Source of the DNA: Craterostigma plantagineum
Taxonomy: Eukaryota > Streptophyta > Magnoliopsida > Lamiales > Linderniaceae
Assembly: GCA_027422505.1 (NCBI GenBank)
Contig: JAPQWV010000123.1
Coordinates: forward strand, 124,001-188,000
Direction of reading: 5' to 3'
Length of the DNA: 64,000 nt
Made by a program: the position numbers and the translations under genes. This document shows positions 46,731-58,130 of this stretch, piece after piece; the first letter of the stretch is position 1; each line of letters opens with the position of its first letter. Under the pieces are notes generated by a model. It worked only from the letters and a program-made list of their open reading frames with translations, made no database searches and was not told the DNA's origin.

Positions 46731-47013
46731 TTTCTTTACGCGTGATAACATCCCTCAGACATTAATTTTGCAATGAAGTGACGGTGTTACTTTCCACTCT
46801 CAACACCTATGGATTTCGAAAATCTCAATTTTGTATAAAATCACATGAATAGTGCTCCGTACTATATATATTTCGTTAAAAATACGTGACATATAGGAAT
46901 TGCGACGTTCACGAATAAGGCGTGGTTCCCGAGCAACGCGCCGGTCTTTGTTGCATACTTTCATTACATTTTCACACGTACAAGCAAAACAACTACGCTC
47001 AATTAACATAAAT

Positions 47014-47131
47014 GGGTGCGATCATACCAGCACTAATGCACCGGATGCCATCAGAACTCCGACGTTAAGCGTGCTTGGGCGAGAGTAATACTAGGATGGT
47101 TGACCCCTGGGAAGTCCTCGTGTTGCACCCC
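47014..47131 (+). rRNA. 5S rRNA gene, type C
   Basis: 118 nt; T6 tail. Confidence 0.9.
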
Positions 47132-47410
47132 TTTTTTACGCGTGATAACATCCCTCAGACATTAATTTTGCAATGAAGTGACGGTGTTACTTTCCACTCT
47201 CAACACCTATGGATTTCGAAAATCTCAATTTTGTATAAAATCACATGAATAGTGCACCGTACTATATATATTTCGTTAAAAATACGCGACATCTAGGACT
47301 GCGACGTTCACGAACTGACGTGGTTTCCGAGCAACTCGCGGGTCTTTATTGCTTACTTTCATTACATTTTTACCCGTACATGCAAAACAAGTACGCTCAA
47401 TTAACTAAAT

Positions 47411-47530
47411 GGGTGCGATCATACCAGCACTAATGCACCGGATCCATCAGAACTCCGAAGTTAAGCATGCTTGGGTGAGAATAGTACTAGGATGGGTGAC
47501 CCCTGGGAAGTCCTCTTGTTGTTGCACCCC
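47411..47530 (+). rRNA. 5S rRNA gene, type A with insertion
   Basis: 120 nt; CTCTTGTTGTTGCACC has three extra bases in the 3' stem; T7 tail. Confidence 0.88.
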
Positions 47531-47810
47531 TTTTTTTACGCGTGATAACATCCCTCAGACATTAATTTTGCAATGAAGTGACGGTGTTACTTTCCACTCT
47601 CAACACCTATGGATTTCGAAAATCTCAATTTTGTATAAAATCACATGAATAGTGCACCGTACTATATATATTTCGTTAAAAATACGCGACATCTAGGACT
47701 GCGACGTTCACGAACTGACGTGGTTTCCGAGCAACTCGCGGGTCTTTATTGCTTACTTTCATTACATTTTTACCCGTACATGCAAAACAAGTACGCTCAA
47801 TTAACTAAAT

Positions 47811-47927
47811 GGGTGCGATCATACCAGCACTAATGCACCGGATCCATCAGAACTCCGAAGTTAAGCATGTTTGGGTGAGAATAGTACTAGGATGGGTGAC
47901 CCCTGGGAAGTCCTCGTGTTGCACCCC
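47811..47927 (+). rRNA. 5S rRNA gene, A/B hybrid
   Basis: 117 nt; ATACCAGC start, GCATGTTTGGG, TTTCTTT tail. Confidence 0.9.
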
Positions 47928-48209
47928 TTTCTTTACGCGTGATAACATCCCTCAGACATTAATTTTGCAATGAAGTGACGGTGTTACTTTCCACTCTCAA
48001 CACCTATGGATTTCGAAAATCTCAATTTTGTATAAAATCACATGAATAGTGCTCCGTACTATATATATTTCGTTAAAAATACGCGACATCTAGGAATTGC
48101 GACGTTCACGAACAAGGCGTGGTTCCCGAGCAACGCGCCGGTCTTTGTTGCATACTTTCATTACATTTTCACACGTACAAGCAAAACAACTACGCTCAAT
48201 TAACTAAAT

Positions 48210-48327
48210 GGGTGCGATCATACCAGCACTAATGCACCGGATGCCATCAGAACTCCGACGTTAAGCGTGCTTGGGCGAGAGTAATACTAGGATGGTTGAC
48301 CCCTGGGAAGTCCTCGTGTTGCACCCC
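48210..48327 (+). rRNA. 5S rRNA gene, type C
   Basis: 118 nt; T6 tail. Confidence 0.9.
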
Positions 48328-48608
48328 TTTTTTACGCGTGATAACATCCCTCAGACATTAATTTTGCAATGAAGTGACGGTGTTACTTTCCACTCTCAAC
48401 ACCTATGGATTTCGAAAATCTCAATTTTGTATAAAATCACATGAATAGTGCTCCGTACTATATATATTTCGTTAAAAATACGTGACATATAGGAATTGCG
48501 ACGTTCACGAATAAGGCGTGGTTCCCGAGCAACGCGCCGGTCTTTGTTGCATACTTTCATTACATTTTCACACGTACAAGCAAAACAACTACGCTCAATT
48601 AACTAAAT

Positions 48609-48727
48609 GGGTGCGATCATACCAGCACTAATGCACCGGATGCCATCAGAACTCCGACGTTAAGCGTGCTTGGGCGAGAGTAATACTAGGATGGTTGACC
48701 CCCTGGGAAGTCCTCGTGTTGCACCCC
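48609..48727 (+). rRNA. 5S rRNA gene, type C
   Basis: 119 nt; second C in a row. Confidence 0.9.
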
Positions 48728-49006
48728 TTTTTTACGCGTGATAACATCCCTCAGACATTAATTTTGCAATGAAGTGACGGTGTTACTTTCCACTCTCAAC
48801 ACCTATGGATTTCGAAAATCTCAATTTTGTATAAAATCACATGAATAGTGCACCGTACTATATATATTTCGTTAAAAATACGCGACATCTAGGACTGCGA
48901 CGTTCACGAACTGACGTGGTTTCCGAGCAACTCGCGGGTCTTTATTGCTTACTTTCATTACATTTTTACCCGTACATGCAAAACAAGTACGCTCAATTAA
49001 CTAAAT

Positions 49007-49125
49007 GGGTGCGATCATACCAGCACTAATGCACCGGATCCATCAGAACTCCGAAGTTAAGCATGCTTGGACTGAGAATAGTACTAGGATGGGTGATCCC
49101 CTGGGAAGTCCTCGTGTTGCACCCC
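49007..49125 (+). rRNA. 5S rRNA gene, type A'
   Basis: 119 nt; T7 tail; opens the third tetramer. Confidence 0.9.
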
Positions 49126-49403
49126 TTTTTTTACGCGTGATAACATCCCTCAGACATTAATTTTGCAATGAAGTGACGGTGTTACTTTCCACTCTCCACA
49201 CCTATGAATTTCACAAATCTCAATTTTGTAAAAATCACATGAATAGTGCTCCGTACTATATATATTTCGCTGAAAATACGCGACATCTAGGACTGCGACG
49301 TTCACGAACTGACGTGGTTTCCGAGCAACTCGCGGGTCTTTATTGCTTACTTTCATTACATTTTTACCCGTACATGCAAAACAAGTACGCTCAATTAACT
49401 AAT

Positions 49404-49519
49404 GGGTGCGATCATACCAGCACTAATGCACCGGATCCATCAGAACTCCGAGTTAAGCATGTTTGGGTGAGAATAGTACTAGGATGGGTGACCCCTGGGA
49501 AGTCCTCGTGTTGCACACC
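49404..49519 (+). rRNA. 5S rRNA gene, b' variant
   Basis: 116 nt; CCGAGTTAAG and GCACACC, as at 44627 and 46218. Confidence 0.88.
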
Positions 49520-49799
49520 TTTCTTTACGCGTGATAACATCCCTCAGACATTAATTTTGCAATGAAGTGACGGTGTTACTTTCCACTCTCAACACCTATG
49601 GATTTCGAAAATCTCAATTTTGTATAAAATCACATGAATAGTGCACCGTACTATATATATTTCGTTAAAAATACGCGACATCTAGGACTGCGACGTTCAC
49701 GAACTGACGTGGTTTCCGAGCAACTCGCGGGTCTTTATTGCTTACTTTCATTACATTTTTACCCGTACATGCAAAACAAGTAAGCTCAATTAACTAAAT

Positions 49800-49916
49800 G
49801 GGTGCGATCATACAAGCACTAATGCACCGGATCCATCAGAACTCCGAAGTTAAGCATGTTTGGGTGAGAATAGTACTAGGATGGGTGACCCCTGGGAAGT
49901 CCTCGTGTTGCACCCC
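49800..49916 (+). rRNA. 5S rRNA gene, type B
   Basis: 117 nt; TTTCTTT tail. Confidence 0.9.
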
Positions 49917-50199
49917 TTTCTTTACGCGTGATAACATCCCTCAGACATTAATTTTGCAATGAAGTGACGGTGTTACTTTCCACTCTCAACACCTATGGAT
50001 TTCGAAAATCTCAATTTTGTATAAAATCACATGAATAGTGCTCCGTACTATATATATTTCGTTAAAAATACGTGACATATAGGAATTGCGACGTTCACGA
50101 ATAAGGCGTGGTTCCCGAGCAACGCGCCGGTCTTTGTTGCATACTTTCATTACATTTTCACACGTACAAGCAAAACAACTACGCTCAATTAACATAAAT

Positions 50200-50317
50200 G
50201 GGTGCGATCATACCAGCACTAATGCACCGGATGCCATCAGAACTCCGACGTTAAGCGTGCTTGGGCGAGAGTAATACTAGGATGGTTGACCCCTGGGAAG
50301 TCCTCGTGTTGCACCCC
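50200..50317 (+). rRNA. 5S rRNA gene, type C
   Basis: 118 nt; T6 tail. Confidence 0.9.
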
Positions 50318-50595
50318 TTTTTTACGCGTGATAACATCCCTCAGACATTAATTTTGCAATGAAGTGACGGTGTTACTTTCCACTATCAACACCTATGGAT
50401 TTCGAAAATCTCAATTTTGTAAAAATCACATGAATAGTGCACCGTACTATATATATTTCGTTAAAAATACGCGACATCTAGGACTGCGACGTTCACGAAC
50501 TGACGTGGTTTCCGAGCAACTCGCGGGTCTTTATTGCTTACTTTCATTACATTTTTACCCGTACATGCAAAACAAGTAAGCTCAATTAACTAAAT

Positions 50596-50712
50596 GGGTG
50601 CGATCATACAAGCACTAATGCACCGGATCCATCAGAACTCCGAAGTTAAGCATGTTTGGGTGAGAATAGTACTAGGATGGGTGACCCCTGGGAAGTCCTC
50701 GTGTTGCACCCC
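50596..50712 (+). rRNA. 5S rRNA gene, type B
   Basis: 117 nt; TTTCTTT tail. Confidence 0.9.
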
Positions 50713-50994
50713 TTTCTTTACGCGTGATAACATCCCTCAGACATTAATTTTGCAATGAAGTGACGGTGTTACTTTCCACTCTCAACACCTATGGATTTCG
50801 AAAATCTCAATTTTGTATAAAATCACATGAATAGTGCTCCGTACTATATATATTTCGTTAAAAATACGCGACATATAGGAATTGCGACGTTCACGAATAA
50901 GGCGTGGTTCCCGAGCAACGCGCCGGTCTTTGTTGCATACTTTCATTACATTTTCACACGTACAAGCAAAACAACTACGCTCAATTAACTAAAT

Positions 50995-51113
50995 GGGTGC
51001 GATCATACCAGCACTAATGCACCGGATGCCATCAGAACTCCGACGTTAAGCGTGCTTGGGCGAGAGTAATACTAGGATGGTTGACCCCCTGGGAAGTCCT
51101 CGTGTTGCACCCC
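50995..51113 (+). rRNA. 5S rRNA gene, type C
   Basis: 119 nt; T6 tail. Confidence 0.9.
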
Positions 51114-51392
51114 TTTTTTACGCGTGATAACATCCCTCAGACATTAATTTTGCAATGAAGTGACGGTGTTACTTTCCACTCTCAACACCTATGGATTTCG
51201 AAAATCTAAATTTTGTATAAAATCACATGAATAGTGCACCGTACTATATATATTTCGTTAAAAATACGCGACATCTAGGACTGCGACGTTCACGAACTGA
51301 CGTGGTTTCCGAGCAACTCGCGGGTCTTTATTGCTTACTTTCATTACATTTTTACCCGTACATGCAAAACAAGTACGCTCAATTAACTAAAT

Positions 51393-51509
51393 GGGTGCGA
51401 TCATACAAGCACTAATGCACCGCATCCATCAGAACTCCGAAGTTAAGCATGTTTGGGTGAGAATAGTACTAGGATGGGTGACCCCTGGGAAGTCCTCGTG
51501 TTGCACCCC
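51393..51509 (+). rRNA. 5S rRNA gene, type B*
   Basis: 117 nt; first copy with CCGCATCC; TTTCTTT tail. Confidence 0.9.
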
Positions 51510-51791
51510 TTTCTTTACGCGTGATAACATCCCTCAGACATTAATTTTGCAATGAAGTGACGGTGTTACTTTCCACTCTCAACACCTATGGATTTCGAAA
51601 ATCTCAATTTTGTATAAAATCACATGAATAGTGCTCCGTACTATATATATTTCGTTAAAAATACGTGACATATAGGAATTGCGACGTTCACGAATAAGGC
51701 GTGGTTCCCGAGCAACGCGCCGGTCTTTGTTGCATACTTTCATTACATTTTCACACGTACAAGCAAAACAACTACGCTCAATTAACTAAAT

Positions 51792-51909
51792 GGGTGCGAT
51801 CATACCAGCACTAATGCACCGGATGCCATCAGAACTCCGACGTTAAGCGTGCTTGGGCGAGAGTAATACTAGGATGGTTGACCCCTGGGAAGTCCTCGTG
51901 TTGCACCCC
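51792..51909 (+). rRNA. 5S rRNA gene, type C
   Basis: 118 nt; T6 tail. Confidence 0.9.
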
Positions 51910-52188
51910 TTTTTTACGCGTGATAACATCCCTCGGACATTAATTTTGCAATGAAGTGACGGTGTTACTTTCCACTCTCAACACCTATGGATTTCGAAAA
52001 TCTCAATTTTGTATAAAATCACATGAATAGTGCACCGTACTATATATATTTCGTTAAAAATACGCGACATCTAGGACTGCGACGTTCACGAACTGACGTG
52101 GTTTCCGAGCAACGCGCGGGTCTTTATTGCTTACTTTCATTACATTTTTACCCGTACATGCAAAACAAGTAAGCTCAATTAACTAAAT

Positions 52189-52305
52189 GGGTGCGATCAT
52201 ACAAGCACTAATGCACCGCATCCATCAGAACTCCGAAGTTAAGCATGTTTGGGTGAGAATAGTACTAGGATGGGTGACCCCTGGGAAGTCCTCGTGTTGC
52301 ACCCC
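52189..52305 (+). rRNA. 5S rRNA gene, type B*
   Basis: 117 nt; CCGCATCC; TTTCTTT tail. Confidence 0.9.
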
Positions 52306-52585
52306 TTTCTTTACGCGTGATAACATCCCTCAGACATTAATTTTGCAATGAAGTGACGGTGTTACTTTCCACTCTCAACACCTATGGATTTCGAAAATCT
52401 CAATTTTGTATAAAATCACATGAATAGTGCACCGTACTATATATATTTCGTTAAAAATACGCGACATCTAGGACTGCGACGTTCACGAACTGACGTGGTT
52501 TCCGAGCAACTCGCGGGTCTTTATTGCTTACTTTCATTACATTTTTACCCGTACATGCAAAACAAGTAAGCTCAATTAACTAAAT

Positions 52586-52702
52586 GGGTGCGATCATACA
52601 AGCACTAATGCACCGGATCCATCAGAACTCCGAAGTTAAGCATGTTTGGGTGAGAATAGTACTAGGATGGGTGACCCCTGGGAAGTCCTCGTGTTGCACC
52701 CC
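52586..52702 (+). rRNA. 5S rRNA gene, type B
   Basis: 117 nt; TTTCTTT tail. Confidence 0.9.
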
Positions 52703-52985
52703 TTTCTTTACGCGTGATAACATCCCTCAGACATTAATTTTGCAATGAAGTGACGGTGTTACTTTCCACTCTCAACACCTATGGATTTCGAAAATCTCAA
52801 TTTTGTATAAAATCACATGAATAGTGCTCCGTACTATATATATTTCGTTAAAAATACGTGACATATAGGAATTGCGACGTTCACTAATAAGGCGTGGTTC
52901 CCGAGCAACGCGCCGGTCTTTGTTGCATACTTTCATTACATTTTCACACGTACAAGCAAAACAACTACGCTCAATTAACATAAAT

Positions 52986-53103
52986 GGGTGCGATCATACC
53001 AGCACTAATGCACCGGATGCCATCAGAACTCCGACGTTAAGCGTGCTTGGGCGAGAGTAATACTAGGATGGTTGACCCCTGGGAAGTCCTCGTGTTGCAC
53101 CCC
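52986..53103 (+). rRNA. 5S rRNA gene, type C
   Basis: 118 nt; upstream spacer carries CACTAATAAGG; opens the first C-B-B* trimer. Confidence 0.9.
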
Positions 53104-53382
53104 TTTTTTACGCGTGATAACATTCCTCGGACATTAATTTTGCAATGAAGTGACGGTGTTACTTTCCACTATCAACACCTATGGATTTCGAAAATCTCAA
53201 TTTTGTATAAAATCACATGAATAGTGCACCGTACTATATATATTTCGTTAAAAATACGCGACATCTAGGACTGCGACGTTCACGAACTGACGTGGTTTCC
53301 GAGCAACTCGCGGGTCTTTATTGCTTACTTTCATTACATTTTTACCCGTACATGCAAAACAAGTACGCTCAATTAACTAAAT

Positions 53383-53499
53383 GGGTGCGATCATACAAGC
53401 ACTAATGCACCGGATCCATCAGAACTCCGAAGTTAAGCATGTTTGGGTGAGAATAGTACTAGGATGGGTGACCCCTGGGAAGTCCTCGTGTTGCACCCC
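53383..53499 (+). rRNA. 5S rRNA gene, type B
   Basis: 117 nt; TTTCTTT tail. Confidence 0.9.
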
Positions 53500-53779
53500 T
53501 TTCTTTACGCGTGATAACATCCCTCAGACATTAATTTTGCAATGAAGTGACGGTGTTACTTTCCACTCTCAACACCTATGGATTTCGAAAATCTCAATTT
53601 TGTATAAAATCACATGAATAGTGCACCGTACTATATATATTTCGTTAAAAATACGCGACATCTAGGACTGCGACGTTCACGAACTGACGTGGTTTCCGAG
53701 CAACTCGCGGGTCTTTATTGCTTACTTTCATTACATTTTTACCCGTACATGCAAAACAAGTACGCTCAATTAACTAAAT

Positions 53780-53896
53780 GGGTGCGATCATACAAGCACT
53801 AATGCACCGCATCCATCAGAACTCCGAAGTTAAGCATGTTTGGGTGAGAATAGTACTAGGATGGGTGACCCCTGGGAAGTCCTCGTGTTGCACCCC
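53780..53896 (+). rRNA. 5S rRNA gene, type B*
   Basis: 117 nt; CCGCATCC. Confidence 0.9.
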
Positions 53897-54179
53897 TTTC
53901 TTTACGCGTGATAACATCCCTCAGACATTAATTTTGCAATGAAGTGACGGTGTTACTTTCCACTCTCAACACCTATGGATTTCGAAAATCTCAATTTTGT
54001 ATAAAATCACATGAATAGTGCTCCGTACTATATATATTTCGTTAAAAATACGTGACATATAGGAATTGCGACGTTCACTAATAAGGCGTGGTTCCCGAGC
54101 AACGCGCCGGTCTTTGTTGCATACTTTCATTACATTTTCACACGTACAAGCAAAACAACTACGCTCAATTAACATAAAT

Positions 54180-54297
54180 GGGTGCGATCATACCAGCACT
54201 AATGCACCGGATGCCATCAGAACTCCGACGTTAAGCGTGCTTGGGCGAGAGTAATACTAGGATGGTTGACCCCTGGGAAGTCCTCGTGTTGCACCCC
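54180..54297 (+). rRNA. 5S rRNA gene, type C
   Basis: 118 nt; upstream CACTAATAAGG marker; second trimer. Confidence 0.9.
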
Positions 54298-54576
54298 TTT
54301 TTTACGCGTGATAACATTCCTCGGACATTAATTTTGCAATGAAGTGACGGTGTTACTTTCCACTATCAACACCTATGGATTTCGAAAATCTCAATTTTGT
54401 ATAAAATCACATGAATAGTGCACCGTACTATATATATTTCGTTAAAAATACGCGACATCTAGGACTGCGACGTTCACGAACTGACGTGGTTTCCGAGCAA
54501 CTCGCGGGTCTTTATTGCTTACTTTCATTACATTTTTACCCGTACATGCAAAACAAGTAAGCTCAATTAACTAAAT

Positions 54577-54693
54577 GGGTGCGATCATACAAGCACTAAT
54601 GCACCGGATCCATCAGAACTCCGAAGTTAAGCATGTTTGGGTGAGAATAGTACTAGGATGGGTGACCCCTGGGAAGTCCTCGTGTTGCACCCC
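54577..54693 (+). rRNA. 5S rRNA gene, type B
   Basis: 117 nt; TTTCTTT tail. Confidence 0.9.
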
Positions 54694-54973
54694 TTTCTTT
54701 ACGCGTGATAACATCCCTCAGACATTAATTTTGCAATGAAGTGACGGTGTTACTTTCCACTCTCAACACCTATGGATTTCGAAAATCTCAATTTTGTATA
54801 AAATCACATGAATAGTGCACCGTACTATATATATTTCGTTAAAAATACGCGACATCTAGGACTGCGACGTTCACGAACTGACGTGGTTTCCGAGCAACTC
54901 GCGGGTCTTTATTGCTTACTTTCATTACATTTTTACCCGTACATGCAAAACAAGTAAGCTCAATTAACTAAAT

Positions 54974-55090
54974 GGGTGCGATCATACAAGCACTAATGCA
55001 CCGCATCCATCAGAACTCCGAAGTTAAGCATGTTTGGGTGAGAATAGTACTAGGATGGGTGACCCCTGGGAAGTCCTCGTGTTGCACCCC
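54974..55090 (+). rRNA. 5S rRNA gene, type B*
   Basis: 117 nt; CCGCATCC. Confidence 0.9.
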
Positions 55091-55373
55091 TTTCTTTACG
55101 CGTGATAACATCCCTCAGACATTAATTTTGCAATGAAGTGACGGTGTTACTTTCCACTCTCAACACCTATGGATTTCGAAAATCTCAATTTTGTATAAAA
55201 TCACATGAATAGTGCTCCGTACTATATATATTTCGTTAAAAATACGTGACATATAGGAATTGCGACGTTCACTAATAAGGCGTGGTTCCCGAGCAACGCG
55301 CCGGTCTTTGTTGCATACTTTCATTACATTTTCACACGTACAAGCAAAACAACTACGCTCAATTAACATAAAT

Positions 55374-55491
55374 GGGTGCGATCATACCAGCACTAATGCA
55401 CCGGATGCCATCAGAACTCCGACGTTAAGCGTGCTTGGGCGAGAGTAATACTAGGATGGTTGACCCCTGGGAAGTCCTCGTGTTGCACCCC
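55374..55491 (+). rRNA. 5S rRNA gene, type C
   Basis: 118 nt; upstream CACTAATAAGG marker. Confidence 0.9.
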
Positions 55492-55770
55492 TTTTTTACG
55501 CGTGATAACATTCCTCGGACATTAATTTTGCAATGAAGTGACGGTGTTACTTTCCACTATCAACACCTATGGATTTCGAAAATCTCAATTTTGTATAAAA
55601 TCACATGAATAGTGCACCGTACTATATATATTTCGTTAAAAATACGCGACATCTAGGACTGCGACGTTCACGAACTGACGTGGTTTCCGAGCAACTCGCG
55701 GGTCTTTATTGCTTACTTTCATTACATTTTTACCCGTACATGCAAAACAAGTAAGCTCAATTAACTAAAT

Positions 55771-55887
55771 GGGTGCGATCATACAAGCACTAATGCACCG
55801 CATCCATCAGAACTCCGAAGTTAAGCATGTTTGGGTGAGAATAGTACTAGGATGGGTGACCCCTGGGAAGTCCTCGTGTTGCACCCC
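55771..55887 (+). rRNA. 5S rRNA gene, type B*
   Basis: 117 nt; first of three B* in a row. Confidence 0.9.
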
Positions 55888-56167
55888 TTTCTTTACGCGT
55901 GATAACATCCCTCAGACATTAATTTTGCAATGAAGTGACGGTGTTACTTTCCACTCTCAACACCTATGGATTTCGAAAATCTCAATTTTGTATAAAATCA
56001 CATGAATAGTGCACCGTACTATATATATTTCGTTAAAAATACGCGACATCTAGGACTGCGACGTTCACGAACTGACGTGGTTTCCGAGCAACTCGCGGGT
56101 CTTTATTGCTTACTTTCATTACATTTTTACCCGTACATGCAAAACAAGTAAGCTCAATTAACTAAAT

Positions 56168-56284
56168 GGGTGCGATCATACAAGCACTAATGCACCGCAT
56201 CCATCAGAACTCCGAAGTTAAGCATGTTTGGGTGAGAATAGTACTAGGATGGGTGACCCCTGGGAAGTCCTCGTGTTGCACCCC
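56168..56284 (+). rRNA. 5S rRNA gene, type B*
   Basis: 117 nt; CCGCATCC. Confidence 0.9.
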
Positions 56285-56564
56285 TTTCTTTACGCGTGAT
56301 AACATCCCTCAGACATTAATTTTGCAATGAAGTGACGGTGTTACTTTCCACTCTCAACACCTATGGATTTCGAAAATCTCAATTTTGTATAAAATCACAT
56401 GAATAGTGCACCGTACTATATATATTTCGTTAAAAATACGCGACATCTAGGACTGCGACGTTCACGAACTGACGTGGTTTCCGAGCAACTCGCGGGTCTT
56501 TATTGCTTACTTTCATTACATTTTTACCCGTACATGCAAAACAAGTAAGCTCAATTAACTAAAT

Positions 56565-56681
56565 GGGTGCGATCATACAAGCACTAATGCACCGCATCCA
56601 TCAGAACTCCGAAGTTAAGCATGTTTGGGTGAGAATAGTACTAGGATGGGTGACCCCTGGGAAGTCCTCGTGTTGCACCCC
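56565..56681 (+). rRNA. 5S rRNA gene, type B*
   Basis: 117 nt; CCGCATCC. Confidence 0.9.
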
Positions 56682-56964
56682 TTTCTTTACGCGTGATAAC
56701 ATCCCTCAGACATTAATTTTGCAATGAAGTGACGGTGTTACTTTCCACTCTCAACACCTATGGATTTCGAAAATCTCAATTTTGTATAAAATCACATGAA
56801 TAGTGCTCCGTACTATATATATTTCGTTAAAAATACGTGACATATAGGAATTGCGACGTTCACGAATAAGGCGTGGTTCCCGAGCAACGCGCCGGTCTTT
56901 GTTGCATACTTTCATTACATTTTCACACGTACAAGCAAAACAACTACGCTCAATTAACATAAAT

Positions 56965-57083
56965 GGGTGCGATCATACCAGCACTAATGCACCGGATGCC
57001 ATCAGAACTCCGACGTTAAGCGTGCTTGGGCGAGAGTAATACTAGGATGGTTGACCCCCTGGGAAGTCCTCGTGTTGCACCCC
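56965..57083 (+). rRNA. 5S rRNA gene, type C
   Basis: 119 nt; last complete 5S gene in the window; T6 tail. Confidence 0.9.
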
Positions 57084-57365
57084 TTTTTTACGCGTGATAA
57101 CATCCCTCAGACATTAATTTTGCAATGAAGTGACGGTGTTACTTTCCACTATCAACACCTATGGATTTCGAAAATCTCAATTTTGTATAAAATCACATGA
57201 ATAGTGCTCCGTACTATATATATTTCGTTAAAAATACGTGACATATAGGAATTGCGACGTTCACTAATAAGGCGTGGTTCCCGAGCAACGCGCCGGTCTT
57301 TGTTGCATACTTTCATTACATTTTCACACGTACAAGCAAAACAACTACGCTCAATTAACATAAAT

Positions 57366-57388
57366 GGGTGCGATCATACCAGCACTAA
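57366..57388 (+). rRNA. 5S rRNA gene, first 23 nt only, cut by element 3
   Basis: The gene reads through AGCACTAA and then meets the LTR terminus TGTCACGACC. The rest of the gene, if present, lies beyond the window. Confidence 0.92.
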
Positions 57389-57929
57389 TGTCACGACCAC
57401 ACTTTCCCTAACTGCCTATTCTAGCGCATTCCTATGTGCCTAGCGAGTTGTGATTAGTAAAGTATACTGAAAATGCGAATAAAATTTTTCTTTTCCATTT
57501 ACATAATGGAACGATGTTCTGTACAAGTCAAAAGAATACATGTCGAACCCTAAGTTCCAGACATGATCTAACTACGAGGACGAAGGTGTGTCGGCACAGC
57601 AAAAGGCTCCTATGCGCCCGGCCTCACAGGTCGTCATCCATACACACACGTCCACCCCAAAAGCAGCGCGAAGCATCCAAAAGATTGGCCTTGCCATCTA
57701 AGCGATCACGTACCGTGGTCGCTCGCACCTACAACACATAACGTAAGGGATGAGCGATATGCTCAGTAAGTAGAAATCATGCATGACGTGCACGTGATAA
57801 AACCCCGCAAAGGCAATCCACGCCGATGCATCTTACGTCGTATGGATCAAACTTAATCTCATATCTTTTATCTTAGGGCCCTTGGCAGACTTTTACCCAG
57901 GCATACACCGTATAGAGCTCTATCCAACC

Positions 57930-58130
57930 ACGGGCATCAGCCCAAAGTATGAGGGCATCGACCCAACCATACTAAAGCATGAGGGCATCAACCCAACCAC
58001 GCTAATCAGGGATATAAGGGCATCAACCCGACCATGAGGGCATCAACCCAACCATGGTATCCCCCGACGCATCAACGTCGTTTGTAAACTGGCGACGCAT
58101 CAACGTCGCCGACGGCGCATCAACGTCGTC
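57930..58130 (-). other. Array of about eight hairpins with CATCAA-type loops
   Basis: On the plus strand GGGCATCAACCC and close forms occur five times (57931-58049), followed by CGACG-CATCAA-CGTCG (58065-58080), GGCGACG-CATCAA-CGTCGCC (58091-58110) and GACGGCG-CATCAA-CGTCGTC (58111-58130). The loop stays while stems change. Outer arms AGTATG/CATACT (57946-57951 with 57968-57973), AGCATG/CACGCT (57976-57981 with 57998-58003) and ACCATG/CATGGT (58031-58036 with 58053-58058) differ but pair. Confidence 0.78.

Larger units (their letters stand above)
27306..57388 (+). repeat. 5S rDNA tandem array, right block (75 whole genes plus a 76th cut off)
   Basis: Units of ~397 bp, more uniform than the left block. 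Notable runs: near-identical B units around 36667-38369; B-C dimers of ~797 bp from 39051 to 43157; tetramers A/A'-b'-B-C starting 44231, 45821 and 49007; trimers C-B-B* starting 52986 and 54180. The CCGCATCC marker appears only from 51393 onward, and the spacer change CACTAATAAGG marks C units at 52.9, 54.1, 55.3 and 57.3 kb. The block ends where element 3 enters a gene. Confidence 0.95.

Noticed and set aside
14524..57388. CRISPR-like regular repeats
   Set aside because: The repeat period is ~397 bp with a 5S gene in each unit, in a eukaryotic genome; not direct repeats with short spacers.
14869..57443. Many repeated 60-75-aa open frames, e.g. MNSAPYYIYFVKNTRHLG and MRRSRIRRGSRATRRS types
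   Set aside because: They lie in every 5S unit across spacer and rRNA sequence on both strands and change with the repeat type; they are by-products of the tandem repeat.
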